A stretch of DNA of 64,000 nucleotides from Steromphala cineraria (Eukaryota; Mollusca; Gastropoda; Trochida; Trochidae). Where the stretch lies: the NCBI GenBank assembly GCA_916613615.1, contig OU744736.1, positions 8,009,724-8,073,723 on the forward strand. The letters are read 5' to 3'. Every line of letters begins with the position of its first letter. The first letter of the stretch is position 1. The notes below the pieces were generated by a model. That model was given only the letters and a program-made list of their open reading frames with translations. It did not search any database and was not told the DNA's origin. The position numbers and the translations under genes were made by a program. This document shows positions 11,501 to 23,250 of the stretch, in pieces.

Positions 11501-14500
11501 AAAATTCATGATATGTTTATTTAGAATTTTTGAAATATTGATAATTGTTTTGTTTAATATGATGACATGAAATACTTTCTTTTGCAGCATTTTGGAGACT
11601 TGTCTTGTGCCTCAGCATTGCATATGAACTTGCCTTAGTATTTTTGTTATTCCAGGTTAGAAGTTTTATTATTTGATAGCTTGATGGGAAGAAAGAGCTC
11701 TTACAACACTTCCTTTCTATAATGCTTTCTTAATCTGGGAAATATTGTAAGAACCTGTAAATCTGTATTTACTTCAATTTCTTTGAACGCATGATATTTT
11801 TTGATAATACCATACACATTTCATTTCTTTCTTTTCTTTTGCATGCAAATAGATTTTTTATAAATCTTTTCTCCTTTGCCCTTAAAATTAAAAGATGAAC
11901 CCTTTTTTTTTAAGATCAATGTCTTTTAATCTTCTCTGCTTTACTAAATTGCTGCCTAGGTATCTATAAACAAGAATTTATATCATGTTTTTGTTAAAAT
12001 GACATTCTGTAAACTAAAGTATGAGATGATAGATATTCTTAGGTTTATTTCTGATCTTTTAAATCTTAAATGTTGTATGTTTTTCCAGAATGATTTTCTT
12101 CTTAAAATTTTACCTACAAATTTAAACAATCCAATATATTTCACTTTATAATTCCCACCTTCTTTGCTTATATACAATAAAGACAATCTCTCTGTTCCAT
12201 TTGACATGAAATAATTGATGTTTTTTTAATATTTTTTATTATGTTTTATCATTTATTTTTTTCTTATTTCAGACTGTAGATGATGCCAGGTCGTTGTTGA
12301 AGCATTTTGATGAAGATTTGGGGAAAGCTTTACCCGAGAAAAATTACGGGGGCAATTGTTATTTTTATGACTCAAATCATACAGATCCATTTCACAATAT
12401 GTGGGTAAGTAAATTGTAGTAAATGAGAATATACAACAAAATATTTTGTGAAATATTTGACAATTTATAGTAGTTGTACATCTGTTCCCCATGTAGTTCG
12501 GATGATAATGGCATTTATAGGAAATCCTTCTATAACTATGTTAATGCATTAATGAATGAATTATACATTGGAAAGGATCCTTTAATCAAAACTGTATATG
12601 AAAACTTGTTTTGCAATATCAAATGACATGAAACACAATTCTATAAAAAATTATTTTTGAATATTTGATGATAAAAATGATCTAGGTTACAGATGATCTC
12701 TCTCTTTGTAGGACAAATTGGATGGATTTGTTCCGACTCATTTCTTCGGCTGGTGGCTGAAGGTAAGAAGCTATGATTGTAAACTTGATTGCTAGTTTTT
12801 GTGGGGGAAATGTTTATCGATAGTAATAACAACAATAATGCCGATACACACAACTGCATACTAATTGGTTGACAGAATTTGCTAAATCAGTAATTTTAGA
12901 ATTGTTGATTTGAATATTTATTTACACAATCTGCTGAAATGTATATGGGTCTACTGAGAGAGGCTTGTTTTTAAAGTCAAATTATATTCTGAAGTGCATA
13001 CAGAGGGTTGATGTCTCCAGGGTTCATACAGGTCATGGAAACCTGGACAAGTCATGGACAATTTAAATCATGTTTCCAGGGTTTAACATCTAGAAAATTG
13101 ACATATGTTTATGAAGTCATGAAAAAGTCAATGATTTTTAATTTTGTGTGAAAAATCTGTTTATTTATTTGATTTTTTTTTGGTCTGTGTTTTTTAAATA
13201 AATTTATGGCTATTGATTTAATGTTTATACACTAGACCGCTGTATGGTTTGTCAATGAAAACTCTAGCAGCATTCTTGAAAAAACTTGGAAAATTGAATT
13301 AGTGTTGCTTTTAAATCTATGAATCCCGTGTTTCAGACGTTGATCCTGCGAGACTGGTGGCTATGCACGGTGCTCAGTCTGATGTTTGAGGTGCTGGAGT
13401 ATACGCTGGAGCATCAACTGCCCAACTTCAGCGAGTGCTGGTGGGACCATGTGAGTCAGAGAGATACATGCCTAGTGTTGTTCCTAGAGTTGTCCTGGTG
13501 AAGTTTCCCTTGGTGTCCCAGTACTTCAGAGTTTGTAGAATTCCTGTAGGTCACAGGAATCCCTCACTCAGTCATTTGAGGGGTCAATTTCTTTTTGGAA
13601 ATACATGAAGTTTCCTGATTACTTAGATGAATTAGAATTACGAAGACATGTTGCATTATCTCAAAAATGGCATATAAACATAAATAAAAACCTAAATTGT
13701 CCTTTACATAAGATATGTACACATAATTGTTTTCTTAAAAAACGTTAGGAGCATATATGTTTAAATCATGGCATGGGCCTGTAGGACCCCAGCACTTTAA
13801 AAAAAAATGGGCCATTTATAAAAGTCATCGAGGAATGGCCCGGGCCCACTGTCAATCTAAAGCTCTGGTGTGCATTAACACAGTGAGAAGTAGAATACTT
13901 CTATCATTGCGAAGGGACCCAATTGCTCAGAAAAGACAAAAATGACCCCCTTGGATGATCATCACCTGGGACAATGCATGCAAATTAGATAGTGAACAAA
14001 TGTAATATTGTTTTTTTGTGATCACACTACCTGCAATAGTACAAATTCGTGTACTTTTTGAGGTCCATTGCAGGATTCGAACCCACACCCTCGGTATCGG
14101 GCAACACCACAACTAATCAGCAGATCACCATTTCACCTTTCTAACCTTGACAGGTCAACTAGATTGTATCATAGTATATTATTATATTATGGACGAGTGT
14201 TCTCTTTTCTGATTGGCCGAGGAAGATGGTCATCGCCAATGATTAAACCTTATGTTGACCGAGGCGAACGTCACTTAAGGTCAACATAACAATCCAATGA
14301 CCTGAACTAAAAATTGCAACTTCGAGGAGCCTAACTAGAAGCGCTGTTTAGAGTTGCTTACAAAAAAACTTTAAAAAATTAAAAGTTTCTTAAAATAATT
14401 GAAAGCTTTTAAAATTCATAAAAATATTCAGTTGTTGACTTCAGTTATTGGTGAATCCAATGGATTATTGACCCTGGAAACTTATGTTCATTTCGGCTGT

Positions 14501-17500
14501 CTCCTTGGTGAACGTCACTGTTCCAAGATCAATAAACCATTGGATTCACAGATAACTGAAGTCAATAATTGTATATATAGTGTGTTTCAAATGTAACAAT
14601 ATTATATTGATAATTAGTGAGTCTTATTAACCTCTTTTTCAACACACTATTCTAACAAACTAGCACTGACAAGTGACAAATAATGTGTTGCTGACTGTTG
14701 CAGTGGATAATGGATGCTCTGGTGTGTAACGGGTTCGGCATCTACCTGGGTATGAAGACGCTCCGGTGGTTGTCCATGAAGCCCTACCACTGGCGGGGGA
14801 TGTGGAACATTCGAACATACAGGTACGGACGATCTTGTGGTTTTCACTTCAATCTGTACTTGGGAATCAGATGAGAAACTTTTCAAACAATTAACATAAA
14901 GCATTACAATATCAGTAAGACAGTATTCTAGCGGCAAAAAATTGGCAAAATACTGCCTCTTCTTGGATACAAACTCAATCCATTGGTGGGTCCCTCTACA
15001 TAAAGGTCAGAGTACAGCCCTTTAGAGTCTTGTTCTGTTATAAGTTCTGGTAGTCAAGATGGTAACTCTTTGTTCTCGGGTTTATCATTTTGACAATCCA
15101 GACCAAAACTTGCAGCATCTTCATCAATTTAATGTTTTACCCACAGTGGCAAGCTGCGTCGAGTTGCCGCCCAGTTCACCCCGTACAGTTGGACGGACTT
15201 TGATTGGAAGCCTGCGTCCAGCCTCAAGCGTTGGTGTGCCATGTGTGGAGTCATAGCTATTGTGAGTTGATTGTGCACGTAGTCTGAGTGATCATTTAGA
15301 GAGACAGTCCTATCAGGGTATCTTTTATGTTTTAGATTTACTGACTAGCCAGCAGTTGTTGCCGCGTACAGTTATCACCATCACCTCACTTCAGAAATCT
15401 TATGCTTTCAATCTTTTACTTTTTTACCAAAGGACCTTTCCCATTTCCAAATTATTGCAAATAAAATATATTTACCAAAAGAATTTAATTTTTAAGATGC
15501 CTCGAAAGCTAAATTTATGCATGTATGAAACATAAACAAGACTCAGAGTAACATGACTAAATCAAGATATCTTATCCAATAAAGTGTTACAATGTTCAAA
15601 ATTGATCTTGGAAATAGTTTTGATTCACAAAAAGATAAATTACATGATGCCAAATAATTTTAGAATTATTTTCCTAGAAATATTCATTGCAAAACTGGCC
15701 TAATATGTATACGACATAGCAATTTTTAGCTTTCTCTCAATCTGACCGCTTGTAAATCAAGAAAATCATCAAACAATAGAAAATACTGCAGATATATGCC
15801 TCAAAGGATTCAAACAAGTTATTATATTAGCTGGTATAAAACATCATTTCAAAAACTAAATCTAAACCTTGAAAGGCGATCCAAGTTCAATATTATTAAA
15901 AATGAACCTTTATGATTCTTGTTGTTCTGTTTCAGTTCCTGTTAGCTGAGCTGAACACGTTCTACTTGAAGTTTGTGCTGTGGATCCCCCCGGAACATTA
16001 CCTGTGCCTTGGTCGTCTCGTCTTCTTCCTCTTCATGGGAGCCGCAGCCATGCGCGAAACATTTCAGTATTTAGATGATCCGTAAGTTTAATACACGCCC
16101 TTTTAGTTTGATATCCCTTAAAACTTAGAGGGGTAGGATGCTTTTACTGCTGCGAAGGGTCCCAACAGCTAAGAATCGTCCAAAATGACCCTCTCTGGTG
16201 ATCACCAAGGAACAATACTGTGATGGAATCTAGCGGCCAGTTGGGGAGGCCTTTAATGGAGCATCCTTTCTCTAAATTCATGATCCACAAGGTATATGAG
16301 CTAGATAGATGATCCACAAGGTATATGAGCTAGATAGATGATCCACAAGGTATATGAGCTAGATAGATGATCCACAAGGTATATGAGCTAGATAGATGAT
16401 CCACAAGTTATGATAGCAAGGTAGATGATCCACAAGGTATATGAGCTAGATAGATGATCCACAAGGTATGATAGCAAGATAGATGATCCACAAGTTATGA
16501 TAGCAAGATAGATGATCCACAAGGTATATGAGCTAGATAGATGATCCACAAGGTATATGAGCTAGATAGATGATCCACAAGGTATATGAGCCAGATAGAT
16601 GATCCACAAGGTATATGAGCTAGATAGATGATCCACAAGGTATATGAGCTAGATAGATGATCCACAAGGTATATGAGCTAGATAGATGATCCACAAGGTA
16701 TATGAGCTAGATAGATGATCCACAAGGTATATTAGCCAGATAAATGATCCACAAGGTATATGAGCAAGATAGATGACCCACAAGGTATATGAGCTAGATA
16801 GATGATCCACAAGTTATATGAACCAGATAGATGATCCACAAGTTATATGAACCAGATAGATGATCCACAAGTTATATGAGCTAGATAGATGATCCACAAG
16901 GTATATGAGCGAGATAGATGATCCACAAGGTATATGAGCTAGATAGATGATCCACAAGTTATATGAGCTAGATAGATGATCCACAAGGTGAATGAGCTAG
17001 ATAGATGATCCACAAGGTATATGAGCTAGATAGATGATCCACAAGTTATATGAGCTAGATAGATGATCCACAAGTTATATGAGCTAGATAGATGATCCAC
17101 AAGTTATATGAACAAAATAGATGATCCACAAGTTATATGAGCTAGATAGATGATCCACAAGGTATATGAGCTAGATAGATGATCCACAAGGTATATGAGC
17201 TAGATAGATGATCCACAAGGTATATGAGCTAGATAGATGATCCACAAGTTATGATAGCAAGGTAGATGATCCACAAGGTATATGAGCTAGATAGATGATC
17301 CACAAGGTATGATAGCAAGATAGATGATCCACAAGTTATGATAGCAAGATAGATGATCCACAAGGTATATGTGCTAGATAGATGATCCACAAGGTATATG
17401 AGCTAGATAGATGATCCACAAGGTATATGTGCCAGATAGATGATCCACAAGGTATATGAGCTAGATAGATGATCCACAAGGTATATGAGCTAGATAGATG

Positions 17501-20000
17501 ATCCACAAGGTATATGAGCCAGATAGATGATCCACAAGGTATATGAGCATGATAGATGATCCAAAAGGTATATTAGCCAGATAGATGATCCACAAGGTAT
17601 ATGAGCCAGATAGATGATCCACAAGGTATATGAGCCAGATAGATGATCCACAAGGTATATGAGCAAGATAGATGATCCACAAGGTAAAAGAGCTAGATAA
17701 ATGATCCACAAGGTATATGAGCCAGGTAGATGATCCACAAGGTATATGAGCTAGATAGATGATTCACAAGATATATGAGCTAGATAGATGATCCACAAGG
17801 TATATGAGCCAGATAAATGATCCACAAGTTATGATAGCAAGATAGATGATCCACAAGTTATATTAGCTAGATAGATGATCCACAAGGTATATTAGCAAGA
17901 TAAATGATCCACAACTTAGGATATCTAGATAGATGATCCACAAGGTATATGAACCAGATAGATGATCCACAAGGTATATGAGCCAGATAGATGATCCACA
18001 AGTTATGATAGCAAGATAGATGATCCACAAGGTATATGAGCCAGATAGATGATCCACAAGGTATGAGCTAGATAAATGATCCACAAGGTATGAGCTAGAT
18101 AAATGATCCACAAGGTATATGAGCCAGATAGATGATCCACAAGGTATATGAGCCAGATAGATGATCCACAAGGTATATGAGCTAGATAGATGATCCACAA
18201 GGTATATGAGCAAGATAGATGATCCACAAGGTATATGAGCAAGATAGATGATCCACAAGTTATATTAGCTAGATAGATGATCCACAAGGTATATGAGCCA
18301 GATAGATGATCCACAAGGTATATGAGCCAGATAGATGATCCACAAGGTATATGAACCAGATAGATGATCCACAAGGTATGAGCTAGATAAATGATCCACA
18401 AGGTATGAGCTAGATAAATGATCCACAAGGTATATGAGCCAGATAGATGATCCACAAGGTATATGAGCCAGATAGATGATCCACAAGGTATATGAGCTAG
18501 ATAGATGATCCACAAGGTATATGAGCAAGATAGATGATCCACAAGGTATATGAGCAAGATAGATGATCCACAAGTTATATTAGCTAGATAGATGATCCAC
18601 AAGGTATATGAGCCAGATAGATGATCCACTAGGTATATGAACCAGATAGATGATCCACAAGGTATGAGCTAGATAAATGATCCACAAGGTATGAGCTAGA
18701 TAAATGATCCACAAGGTATATGAGCCAGATAGATGATCCACAAGTTATATTAGCTAGATAGATGATCCACAAGGTATATGAGCCAGATAGATGATCCACA
18801 AGGTATATGAACCAGATAGATGATCCACAAGGTATGAGCTAGATAAATGATCCACAAGGTATGAGCTAGATAAATGATCCACAAGGTATATGAGCCAGAT
18901 AGATGATCCACAAGGTATATGAGCAAGATAGATGATCCACAAGTAATATGAGCAAGATAAATGATCCACAAGTTATGATGGCAAGATAGATGATCCACAA
19001 GGTATATGAGCCAGATAGATGATCCACAAGGTATATGAGCCAGGTAGATGATCCACAAGTTATGATGGCAAGATAGATGATCCACAAGTTATATGAGCTA
19101 GATAGATGATCCACAAGTTATATGAGCAAGATAAATGATCCACAAGTTATGATAGCAGGATAGATGATCCACAAGTTATGATAGCAAGATAGATGATCCC
19201 ATGAGTTGAATGCCCAACAATTTCGATGTCTGATTTTCTCTAAGTTGAAACTTGATCTGATTGAAATCAGGGTCCAGGAGTAGACCAACATTGCAGCATC
19301 CTTGTCCGATGTCTTATGACCATGACCTTTAAGATTTGATTTGATTGTTCTTTTTCCAATTCTGACAGTCACAGGTAGACAATTCCGAGCAAGATTCTTT
19401 TTTCTTTCAACTGTACCCAAACCAGGTTATGTGATAAGAATTTGATTATTTGATACTTGAGTAGAGTACATACCTTGAATTGTTGCAAAATGTTTTGTTT
19501 TGTAACATGATGTTGATATGAAACCACTATTCCAGTTATCTCCATGTGACTAGCTTTGGAACAAACTCCTGACTGAACCTGCACCCCAACCCCAATTCAC
19601 CCCCACCCCCCTCAACTGCAGCGCTTGTTGACATTTGACATATGTGCTCAAATTGACTCTTTCTGATTGCAGTAAGTGTAAGAAGTTTGGACATCAGGCG
19701 TGGATTATCGCCGCCATCATCACCACCGAGTGCCTCATCACTCTGAAGTTTGACTGGGACCTTGTCACGAAGCCTGTCCCGCAGCCGATAGCCTCGTTCT
19801 GGTTAGCAGGAATCGCTTGCCTCGTCAGTTGGACTTTCTGGAAATTCTACATAAAGCGAGATGTCAAAAACGACGTACCAAAAATGGAGCGGGATGAAAA
19901 TGGTATAAACACTCCAAAATCTGAGCAAGAAGAAATTTCAAATCAGGTCCGCTCTCGACCAAAAAATGGAAATGTATCTCTTGGTAGAGAAGAGAGGTAA
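8373..20000 (+). CDS. PTDSS2: Phosphatidylserine synthase 2, 11 exons, complete
   Basis: Join of 8373-8500, 10636-10737, 11106-11188, 11588-11655, 12273-12404, 12712-12762, 13337-13450, 14704-14822, 15147-15261, 15936-16081 and 19673-20000: 1386 bases, 461 residues plus stop, no internal stop, every junction GT-AG with matching phase. The enzyme exchanges the head group of a phospholipid (mainly ethanolamine in PSS2) for L-serine, in the ER/mitochondria-associated membrane. Seen: a hydrophilic N-terminus, many hydrophobic helices, and the family core [11 protein letters not shown] (residues 216-226) followed by a VCNG motif. Motifs [27 protein letters not shown] and RDWW are those I know from vertebrate PSS2 rather than PSS1. 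Human PSS2 is 487 residues, so the length fits. The start has A at -3 and G at +4. The C-tail (about residues 420-461) is charged and variable, as usual. Confidence 0.95.
8572..8606 (+). pseudogene. Decayed partial duplicate of the end of PTDSS2 exon 1
   Basis: After TTTTTAG the sequence reads like the end of exon 1: it would encode [11 protein letters not shown], against [11 protein letters not shown] in exon 1, about 110 bases upstream. An AG acceptor is present, but the donor GT seen at 8501 is replaced by CG, so the copy probably cannot splice. It looks like a small tandem duplication that lost its donor. A use as an alternative exon with a non-canonical donor is not excluded. Confidence 0.6.
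8781..9788. mobile_element. ~1 kb inverted-repeat element in PTDSS2 intron 1
   Basis: The left arm (from CTGCTACATCAGCG through CTTCAATCATATTCAGC) and the right arm (GCTGAATATGATTGAAGG through GTGATGTAGCAG) are imperfect inverse complements over roughly 80 bases. Further inside, GTACACCCTG recurs and two blocks with CTTAAGGGTAATAA or its complement face each other, so one inverted-repeat element may be nested in another. No transposase frame is visible. Confidence 0.65.
10241..10605 (-). mobile_element. TTAA-flanked MITE, family 1, copy B, in PTDSS2 intron 1
   Basis: Flanked by TTAA at 10241-10244 and 10602-10605. Ends AGAGGCAGTAGCACG and CGTGCTACTGCCCCT are inverse complements with one mismatch. 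The interior is the reverse complement of the copies at 25868 and 37801. The right end lies 30 bases before the acceptor of PTDSS2 exon 2. TTAA duplications point to a piggyBac-type transposase supplied elsewhere (inference). Confidence 0.85.
10636..10737 (+). CDS. PTDSS2: PTDSS2 exon 2 (residues 43-77)
   Basis: Acceptor TTTGCAG, donor AAAAG|GTGTGT. Codes the first membrane helix ([18 protein letters not shown]) and the NRDYNTKR motif that precedes the second hydrophobic segment. Confidence 0.92.
11106..11188 (+). CDS. PTDSS2: PTDSS2 exon 3 (residues 77-105)
   Basis: Acceptor TTTTCAG, donor CCAG|GTAAGT. Codes the helix [16 protein letters not shown] and the motif DGPFIRPHP, which is strongly conserved in the family. 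Confidence 0.92.
11588..11655 (+). CDS. PTDSS2: PTDSS2 exon 4 (residues 105-127)
   Basis: Acceptor TTTTGCAG, donor CCAG|GTTAGA. Codes [19 protein letters not shown], a conserved membrane helix. Confidence 0.92.
12273..12404 (+). CDS. PTDSS2: PTDSS2 exon 5 (residues 128-171)
   Basis: Acceptor TTATTTCAG, donor TGG|GTAAGT. Codes [13 protein letters not shown] and then YGGNC and TDPFHNMW, a soluble loop typical of PSS2 and different in PSS1. Confidence 0.92.
12712..12762 (+). CDS. PTDSS2: PTDSS2 exon 6 (residues 172-188)
   Basis: A 51-base exon (17 codons) with acceptor TTTGTAG and donor AAG|GTAAGA. Codes [17 protein letters not shown], near-identical to vertebrate PSS2 as I recall it. It is too short to show as a long open frame. 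Confidence 0.92.
13337..13450 (+). CDS. PTDSS2: PTDSS2 exon 7 (residues 189-226, catalytic core)
   Basis: Acceptor GTGTTTCAG, donor CAT|GTGAGT. Codes TLILRDWW, then [11 protein letters not shown], then [11 protein letters not shown]. Mutagenesis of mammalian PSS1 has, as I recall, placed residues needed for activity and serine binding in this block. Confidence 0.94.
13836..13970. repeat. Dispersed repeat fragment in PTDSS2 intron 7
   Basis: Shares GCGAAGGG(A/T)CCCAA, a CAAAATGACCC-like block and GATCATCACC(T/A)GGG(A)CAAT with 16118-16222 in intron 10. This is a short dispersed repeat, type not known. Confidence 0.5.
13990..14135 (-). mobile_element. Decayed tRNA-derived SINE
   Basis: On the minus strand, bases 14092-14071 read as a pol III B box (GGGTTCGAATCC), preceded at the usual distance by a TTAGTTGTGG block that looks like a degraded A box. 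No tRNA cloverleaf can be closed cleanly, so it is a SINE remnant and not a tRNA gene. Confidence 0.5.
14168..14580 (+). mobile_element. Dispersed ~340-410-bp repeat, copy 2, in PTDSS2 intron 7
   Basis: Same family as 5207-5550, with the same start (ATGGACGAGTG), the TATGTTGACCG and AACATAACAATCCAATG blocks and the closing pair of inverse blocks around GACTTCAGTTAT and GAAGTCAATAATTG. Confidence 0.7.
14704..14822 (+). CDS. PTDSS2: PTDSS2 exon 8 (residues 227-266)
   Basis: Acceptor CTGTTGCAG, donor CAG|GTACGG. Codes [18 protein letters not shown], continuing the catalytic core across the exon border, and then [10 protein letters not shown]. Confidence 0.94.
15147..15261 (+). CDS. PTDSS2: PTDSS2 exon 9 (residues 266-304)
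   Basis: Acceptor ACCCACAG, donor ATT|GTGAGT. Codes [15 protein letters not shown] and [10 protein letters not shown], a loop conserved in the family, then enters the next helix. Confidence 0.92.
15936..16081 (+). CDS. PTDSS2: PTDSS2 exon 10 (residues 305-353)
   Basis: Acceptor CTGTTTCAG, donor TCC|GTAAGT. Codes [29 protein letters not shown] and the helix ending in [13 protein letters not shown]. The intron that follows holds the 29-bp minisatellite. Confidence 0.94.
16118..16222. repeat. Dispersed repeat fragment in PTDSS2 intron 10
   Basis: Partner of 13836-13970: shares CTGCGAAGGGTCCCAA and AAAATGACCCTCT followed by GGTGATCACCAAGG. It lies just upstream of the minisatellite. Confidence 0.5.
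16281..19200. repeat. 29-bp minisatellite, about 100 copies, PTDSS2 intron 10
   Basis: Unit GATGATCCACAAGGTATATG plus AGCTAGATA (29 bases). Variants include GGTATGATAGCAAGATA units and shortened 26-base units with GGTATGAGC. Because 29 is not a multiple of 3 and the unit has no minus-strand stop, the minus strand shows long open frames rich in Trp, Ile and Ser. They are artefacts of the repeat. Higher-order structure is visible: a block with GATAGCAAGGTAG at 16412 recurs at 17253 (841 bases, 29 x 29), and pairs of 26-base units recur at 18061, 18376, 18662 and 18832. Confidence 0.95.
19673..20000 (+). CDS. PTDSS2: PTDSS2 exon 11 (residues 353-461 and stop)
   Basis: Acceptor CTGATTGCAG. Codes [19 protein letters not shown], the last helices, and then a charged tail ([18 protein letters not shown] and beyond) that ends at TAA 19998-20000. 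The tail is not conserved in length between species and lacks a recognisable domain. Confidence 0.93.
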
Positions 20001-21066
20001 CAAGTGGCTTTGAAGATTAGTTTTATATTTGTTTATGTGTTCGCCTGATAATTCTGGATTTCTGAAGTGACACTGCTTTTATTGTTGACGTCATTCCTGC
20101 CTGATGTATTACTGGTTGTACTCAAACTGTTTTTGTTCTAGACATTGTGAGGGTTATTTCAAACATAACATGTTTACATTTTTAGTTGTGACCAACTCCA
20201 TCTTGAATGTAATTGTAAAAGTTTTTGAACATAGGTATCGAACACAAAAGGTTAAGATTTTAATTTGACCAACTTCATCTTGAAAATACATTAATTGTAA
20301 ATGTTTTTGAACGGAAATGTTGTGCAAATGATTTCTTGCTGTTCATAAGAAAGTGTTAAGCATGCTATTTAGGTAAGGTTTTGATATTGACTGTGAATGA
20401 TTAAATTTTGAGTAAGAAAGAAATCGCGCACAATGGTTCAACTTTGTTCATTCTTTATAAGACTATAACTTTACTTTTTCTATATTTACATTTTACTAAC
20501 TTTCATACTAAAACATGCATATTTTTGTATTCTCATGAGAACACTATTTTTCAAATAGATATTTCATCCCATGAGTATAAAGAGATAATAATGCCTTTTC
20601 AAGGCTTTCCACTATAATAGTGCCAATGAATGGCTTCATTATTCATTTTGTTCTTTCTAAATGAATTGATATAATTCCATGTCAAATCTAAACACCACTA
20701 AAAGTTTGACCTGTGAAGTAATCATCAATCCAATAGTAACTAAGAATCATACCCACTTATAAACTAATCAAAACTCTTGTTGAGAGCAGAAAGTTGCAAA
20801 GCAATGTCAAAATATCTTTTGAGGTACCAAAATGTTTCTTGAATATTGTGGAAGATTGCTTCAAAGGCCATTTCATGACTCGTTTCATATTTTTTCAAAA
20901 TCATAAGGATATGTAATGTAAATATTTAAATGATTTTAGAATACCTTTCCACCATTGGTTACTTTCACAATGAAAGCAACATGTTTGAGATTGTTTTGTT
21001 AGTATTGAAGACAACATTTAATAACTTATATATGAATGAAAAAAAACAATTTTATGAAGAAATAAA
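20001..21066 (+). other. PTDSS2: PTDSS2 3' UTR (probable)
   Basis: This is AT-rich sequence with no long frame, running from the PTDSS2 stop to a canonical AATAAA. The true 3' end could be this site or the AATAAA at 21606-21611. Confidence 0.55.
21061..21066 (+). terminator. Candidate poly(A) signal of PTDSS2
   Basis: AATAAA about 1.06 kb after the stop codon, in an A/T-rich setting. A second AATAAA lies at 21606-21611. Confidence 0.45.
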
Positions 21067-21800
21067 TATGATGAAATGAAAATGTTCCCAAAGACAAAAC
21101 GTTTGATTGATATTGACAAATATGGTTATTTGAATAGTCTTAGAAAATATTCAATAAGATTTCCGATTGCCTGACTCCAACCCATTCCAACCCTTTGAAT
21201 ACAACCAAATTGTCTACCCAAACATTCTTATTTCTCTTCATCTAAAAGCCAAAAATTTTAAGCTAGAATATCCATTTCATGCATCAGCAATTTTTCACCC
21301 AACAAGTGTAAAAAAAGGCGTATAATCGAATTTATAGTCCTTGTGCAGGTTTGAATATGGGTTATTGATAACAACCCAATGTCCTCTTTTATATAAAGGT
21401 ACCTATTTTCATATATCAATTTTAATTTTGATGCTATACATTTGTATTGATATATTTGCATGTGGTTGGATGAAATCTAGTAAAGGCGTTGTAACTGTTT
21501 CATGTATGATTGCAATATTATATTTCCCAATAGACCATCACTCAAGTGATTAAAGATAAAAAAATTGCAAAATTCTAAAATTACAGTATTCATTACCATG
21601 AAGAAAATAAATATTTTTATCTAACAAGTTTGAAAAGTTAATTCAACTAGATTCCTGCTTACTAATTTTTTCAGATCAGTTTTGTCGTAATATTGGAAAA
21701 AATATGTCATAAAACAAGACCTTATATTTATATTCATATTAAAGATATAGTGGTCAGCCGCTTTTATCACTTTCAGCAACGTAGGCCAGATTGTGGACCT
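21067..21800. other. Intergenic, nothing recognised
   Basis: AT-rich sequence with short random frames only; the 21606 AATAAA may serve PTDSS2. Confidence 0.5.
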
Positions 21801-21807
21801 GGGTGCC

Positions 21808-21955
21808 TATTCTCGAAAGTGTCCTAGCTAGGATATATCCTAGCTGTTTAGGACAGAAGTTAGGATATCCTAAGGTTAGGATAAGATCGATTCTCGAAAC
21901 GATCCTAAACCTTTCCTAACTTTGGATACCGATCCTAGCTAGGATCGGAACTCTT
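21808..21955. mobile_element. Palindrome-rich repeat with TCCTAGCTAGGA motifs
   Basis: Contains the perfect palindrome ATCCTAGCTAGGAT, ATTCTCGAAA twice and several TTAGGATA/TATCCTAA pairs, so the segment can fold on itself. It is a short inverted-repeat element of unknown family. Confidence 0.55.
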
Positions 21956-22063
21956 CAGTCAGGGAGATAGGAAAATGTTTGATAATTAGGGAATTCCCCT
22001 TGATATTAATTTGAATTAAATGTGTTTTACACACAATTATCACATTATTTGTACATTTGATTG

Positions 22064-22094
22064 GGGGGGGGGGGGGGGGGGGGGGGGTGGGGGG
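22064..22094 (+). repeat. Poly-G tract of about 30 bases
   Basis: A run of more than 20 G broken once by T. The length given in an assembly is unreliable for such tracts. Confidence 0.9.
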
Positions 22095-22100
22095 AAAGAA

Positions 22101-23019
22101 AGTCTAAACAAAGGAAGAATAGCTGTGAGGATACAATAATAATAGTCTTCATCATAATAAGTGGGAATTTAGTGTATACGTTAAAATCATGATAATGTAT
22201 TCATCATTATTTTCTAGAAATTTTCTATCATTGTAGATTATAATTTCTTGCATTGTCAATGATACAGCGCCTTGCACTGCCTGATTGTTTGGTCTGACTG
22301 CTCAATGTCCTCAGACCTGTATCTGCTGCCTTGTAGAAAATATCATCTCTAACGTCCTCTATACTATAACATGCCATGTGTGTGCAATGGCTATAATCTG
22401 TCCATGTATAATATCTATTTATCCCGATTTCATGAGTCCTTTTACAAATGTCCCGTTTTACAGCATTGTTTAGGTTTAGATAAATTTTTTATGATTAAAG
22501 GGTACATTGTAATTATTTCGTGATACGCTGTCCCGAGGAAAGACATCCTGGTGAGAAGTCGAGGTGTTGATGATTGATTACTGCTGTTTGATGCAGATGC
22601 TGAAGTACTTGTTGTGGTGTGTTTCATATTGATTGTTGAAGTCTTAGTCTCTATAGCAAGGCAAATATTGAAGCTTCACGACCTATCAAGAGTTAAGAGT
22701 TTGTGTAGAGCTTGGAGAAAAATTGAATATGGTTTAATATGTCAATCAAGTTAAAAAAAACATTTATTTCTAACGTTTTATTTCCTGGATATTAAATATG
22801 ATCCTGTCATACCCTGATCTTCCTTAGCATCAAGGCTAGACAAAGGGTTTAATTGTGTAAGAAAGGACATCAAAGATTGACAGCTGTCGAGGTAGCCAAT
22901 ACAGAGGGCAGGGGCATTCTTTGACAGAAAGCCAAATACATCACAGGCTTTTGTCTCTAGATTACTCTCCTAGTCCTACTATAGATGAATCCTGCCAGAG
23001 GCTCGGCAACTTTGTCTGC
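22101..23019. other. Intergenic, nothing recognised
   Basis: There are only short frames without domain content or splice context. Confidence 0.5.
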
Positions 23020-23250
23020 AGTAGAGAACTGTTCTACACGCAGTAAGGGTTGGGTGCAATGCTTCACTGAATTTCACACCCATGGTTGCTAGTTTCCAGC
23101 CGATACTCACAGGTTTCACCGCAATGCATAGCCACAATGGTGTTTCAGGCTTTCTCCCTTCAGCCTCGATATAAATGAAATAATCTTGAAAGCGGCTTTA
23201 AACTCAACATCACCCCACCTCACTCACCTCAGCTCACCTCACCTCACCTA
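23020..23250. repeat. Dispersed repeat, copy 1
   Basis: Shares CGCAGTAAGG(G)TTGGGTG, CACTGAATTTCA, TTCCAGCCGAT and GGTTTCACCGCAAT with 48702-48845, in the same order. Both copies are followed by CACCTCACC-like runs. Family unknown, possibly a SINE body. Confidence 0.65.

Noticed and set aside
14647..14937. 96-codon minus-strand frame over PTDSS2 exon 8
   Set aside because: Shadow of the catalytic-core exon on the other strand.
17461..19114. Long minus-strand frames rich in [17 protein letters not shown] repeats
   Set aside because: They follow the 29-bp minisatellite through all three frames; the unit simply lacks stops. No start context, splice sites or domain.
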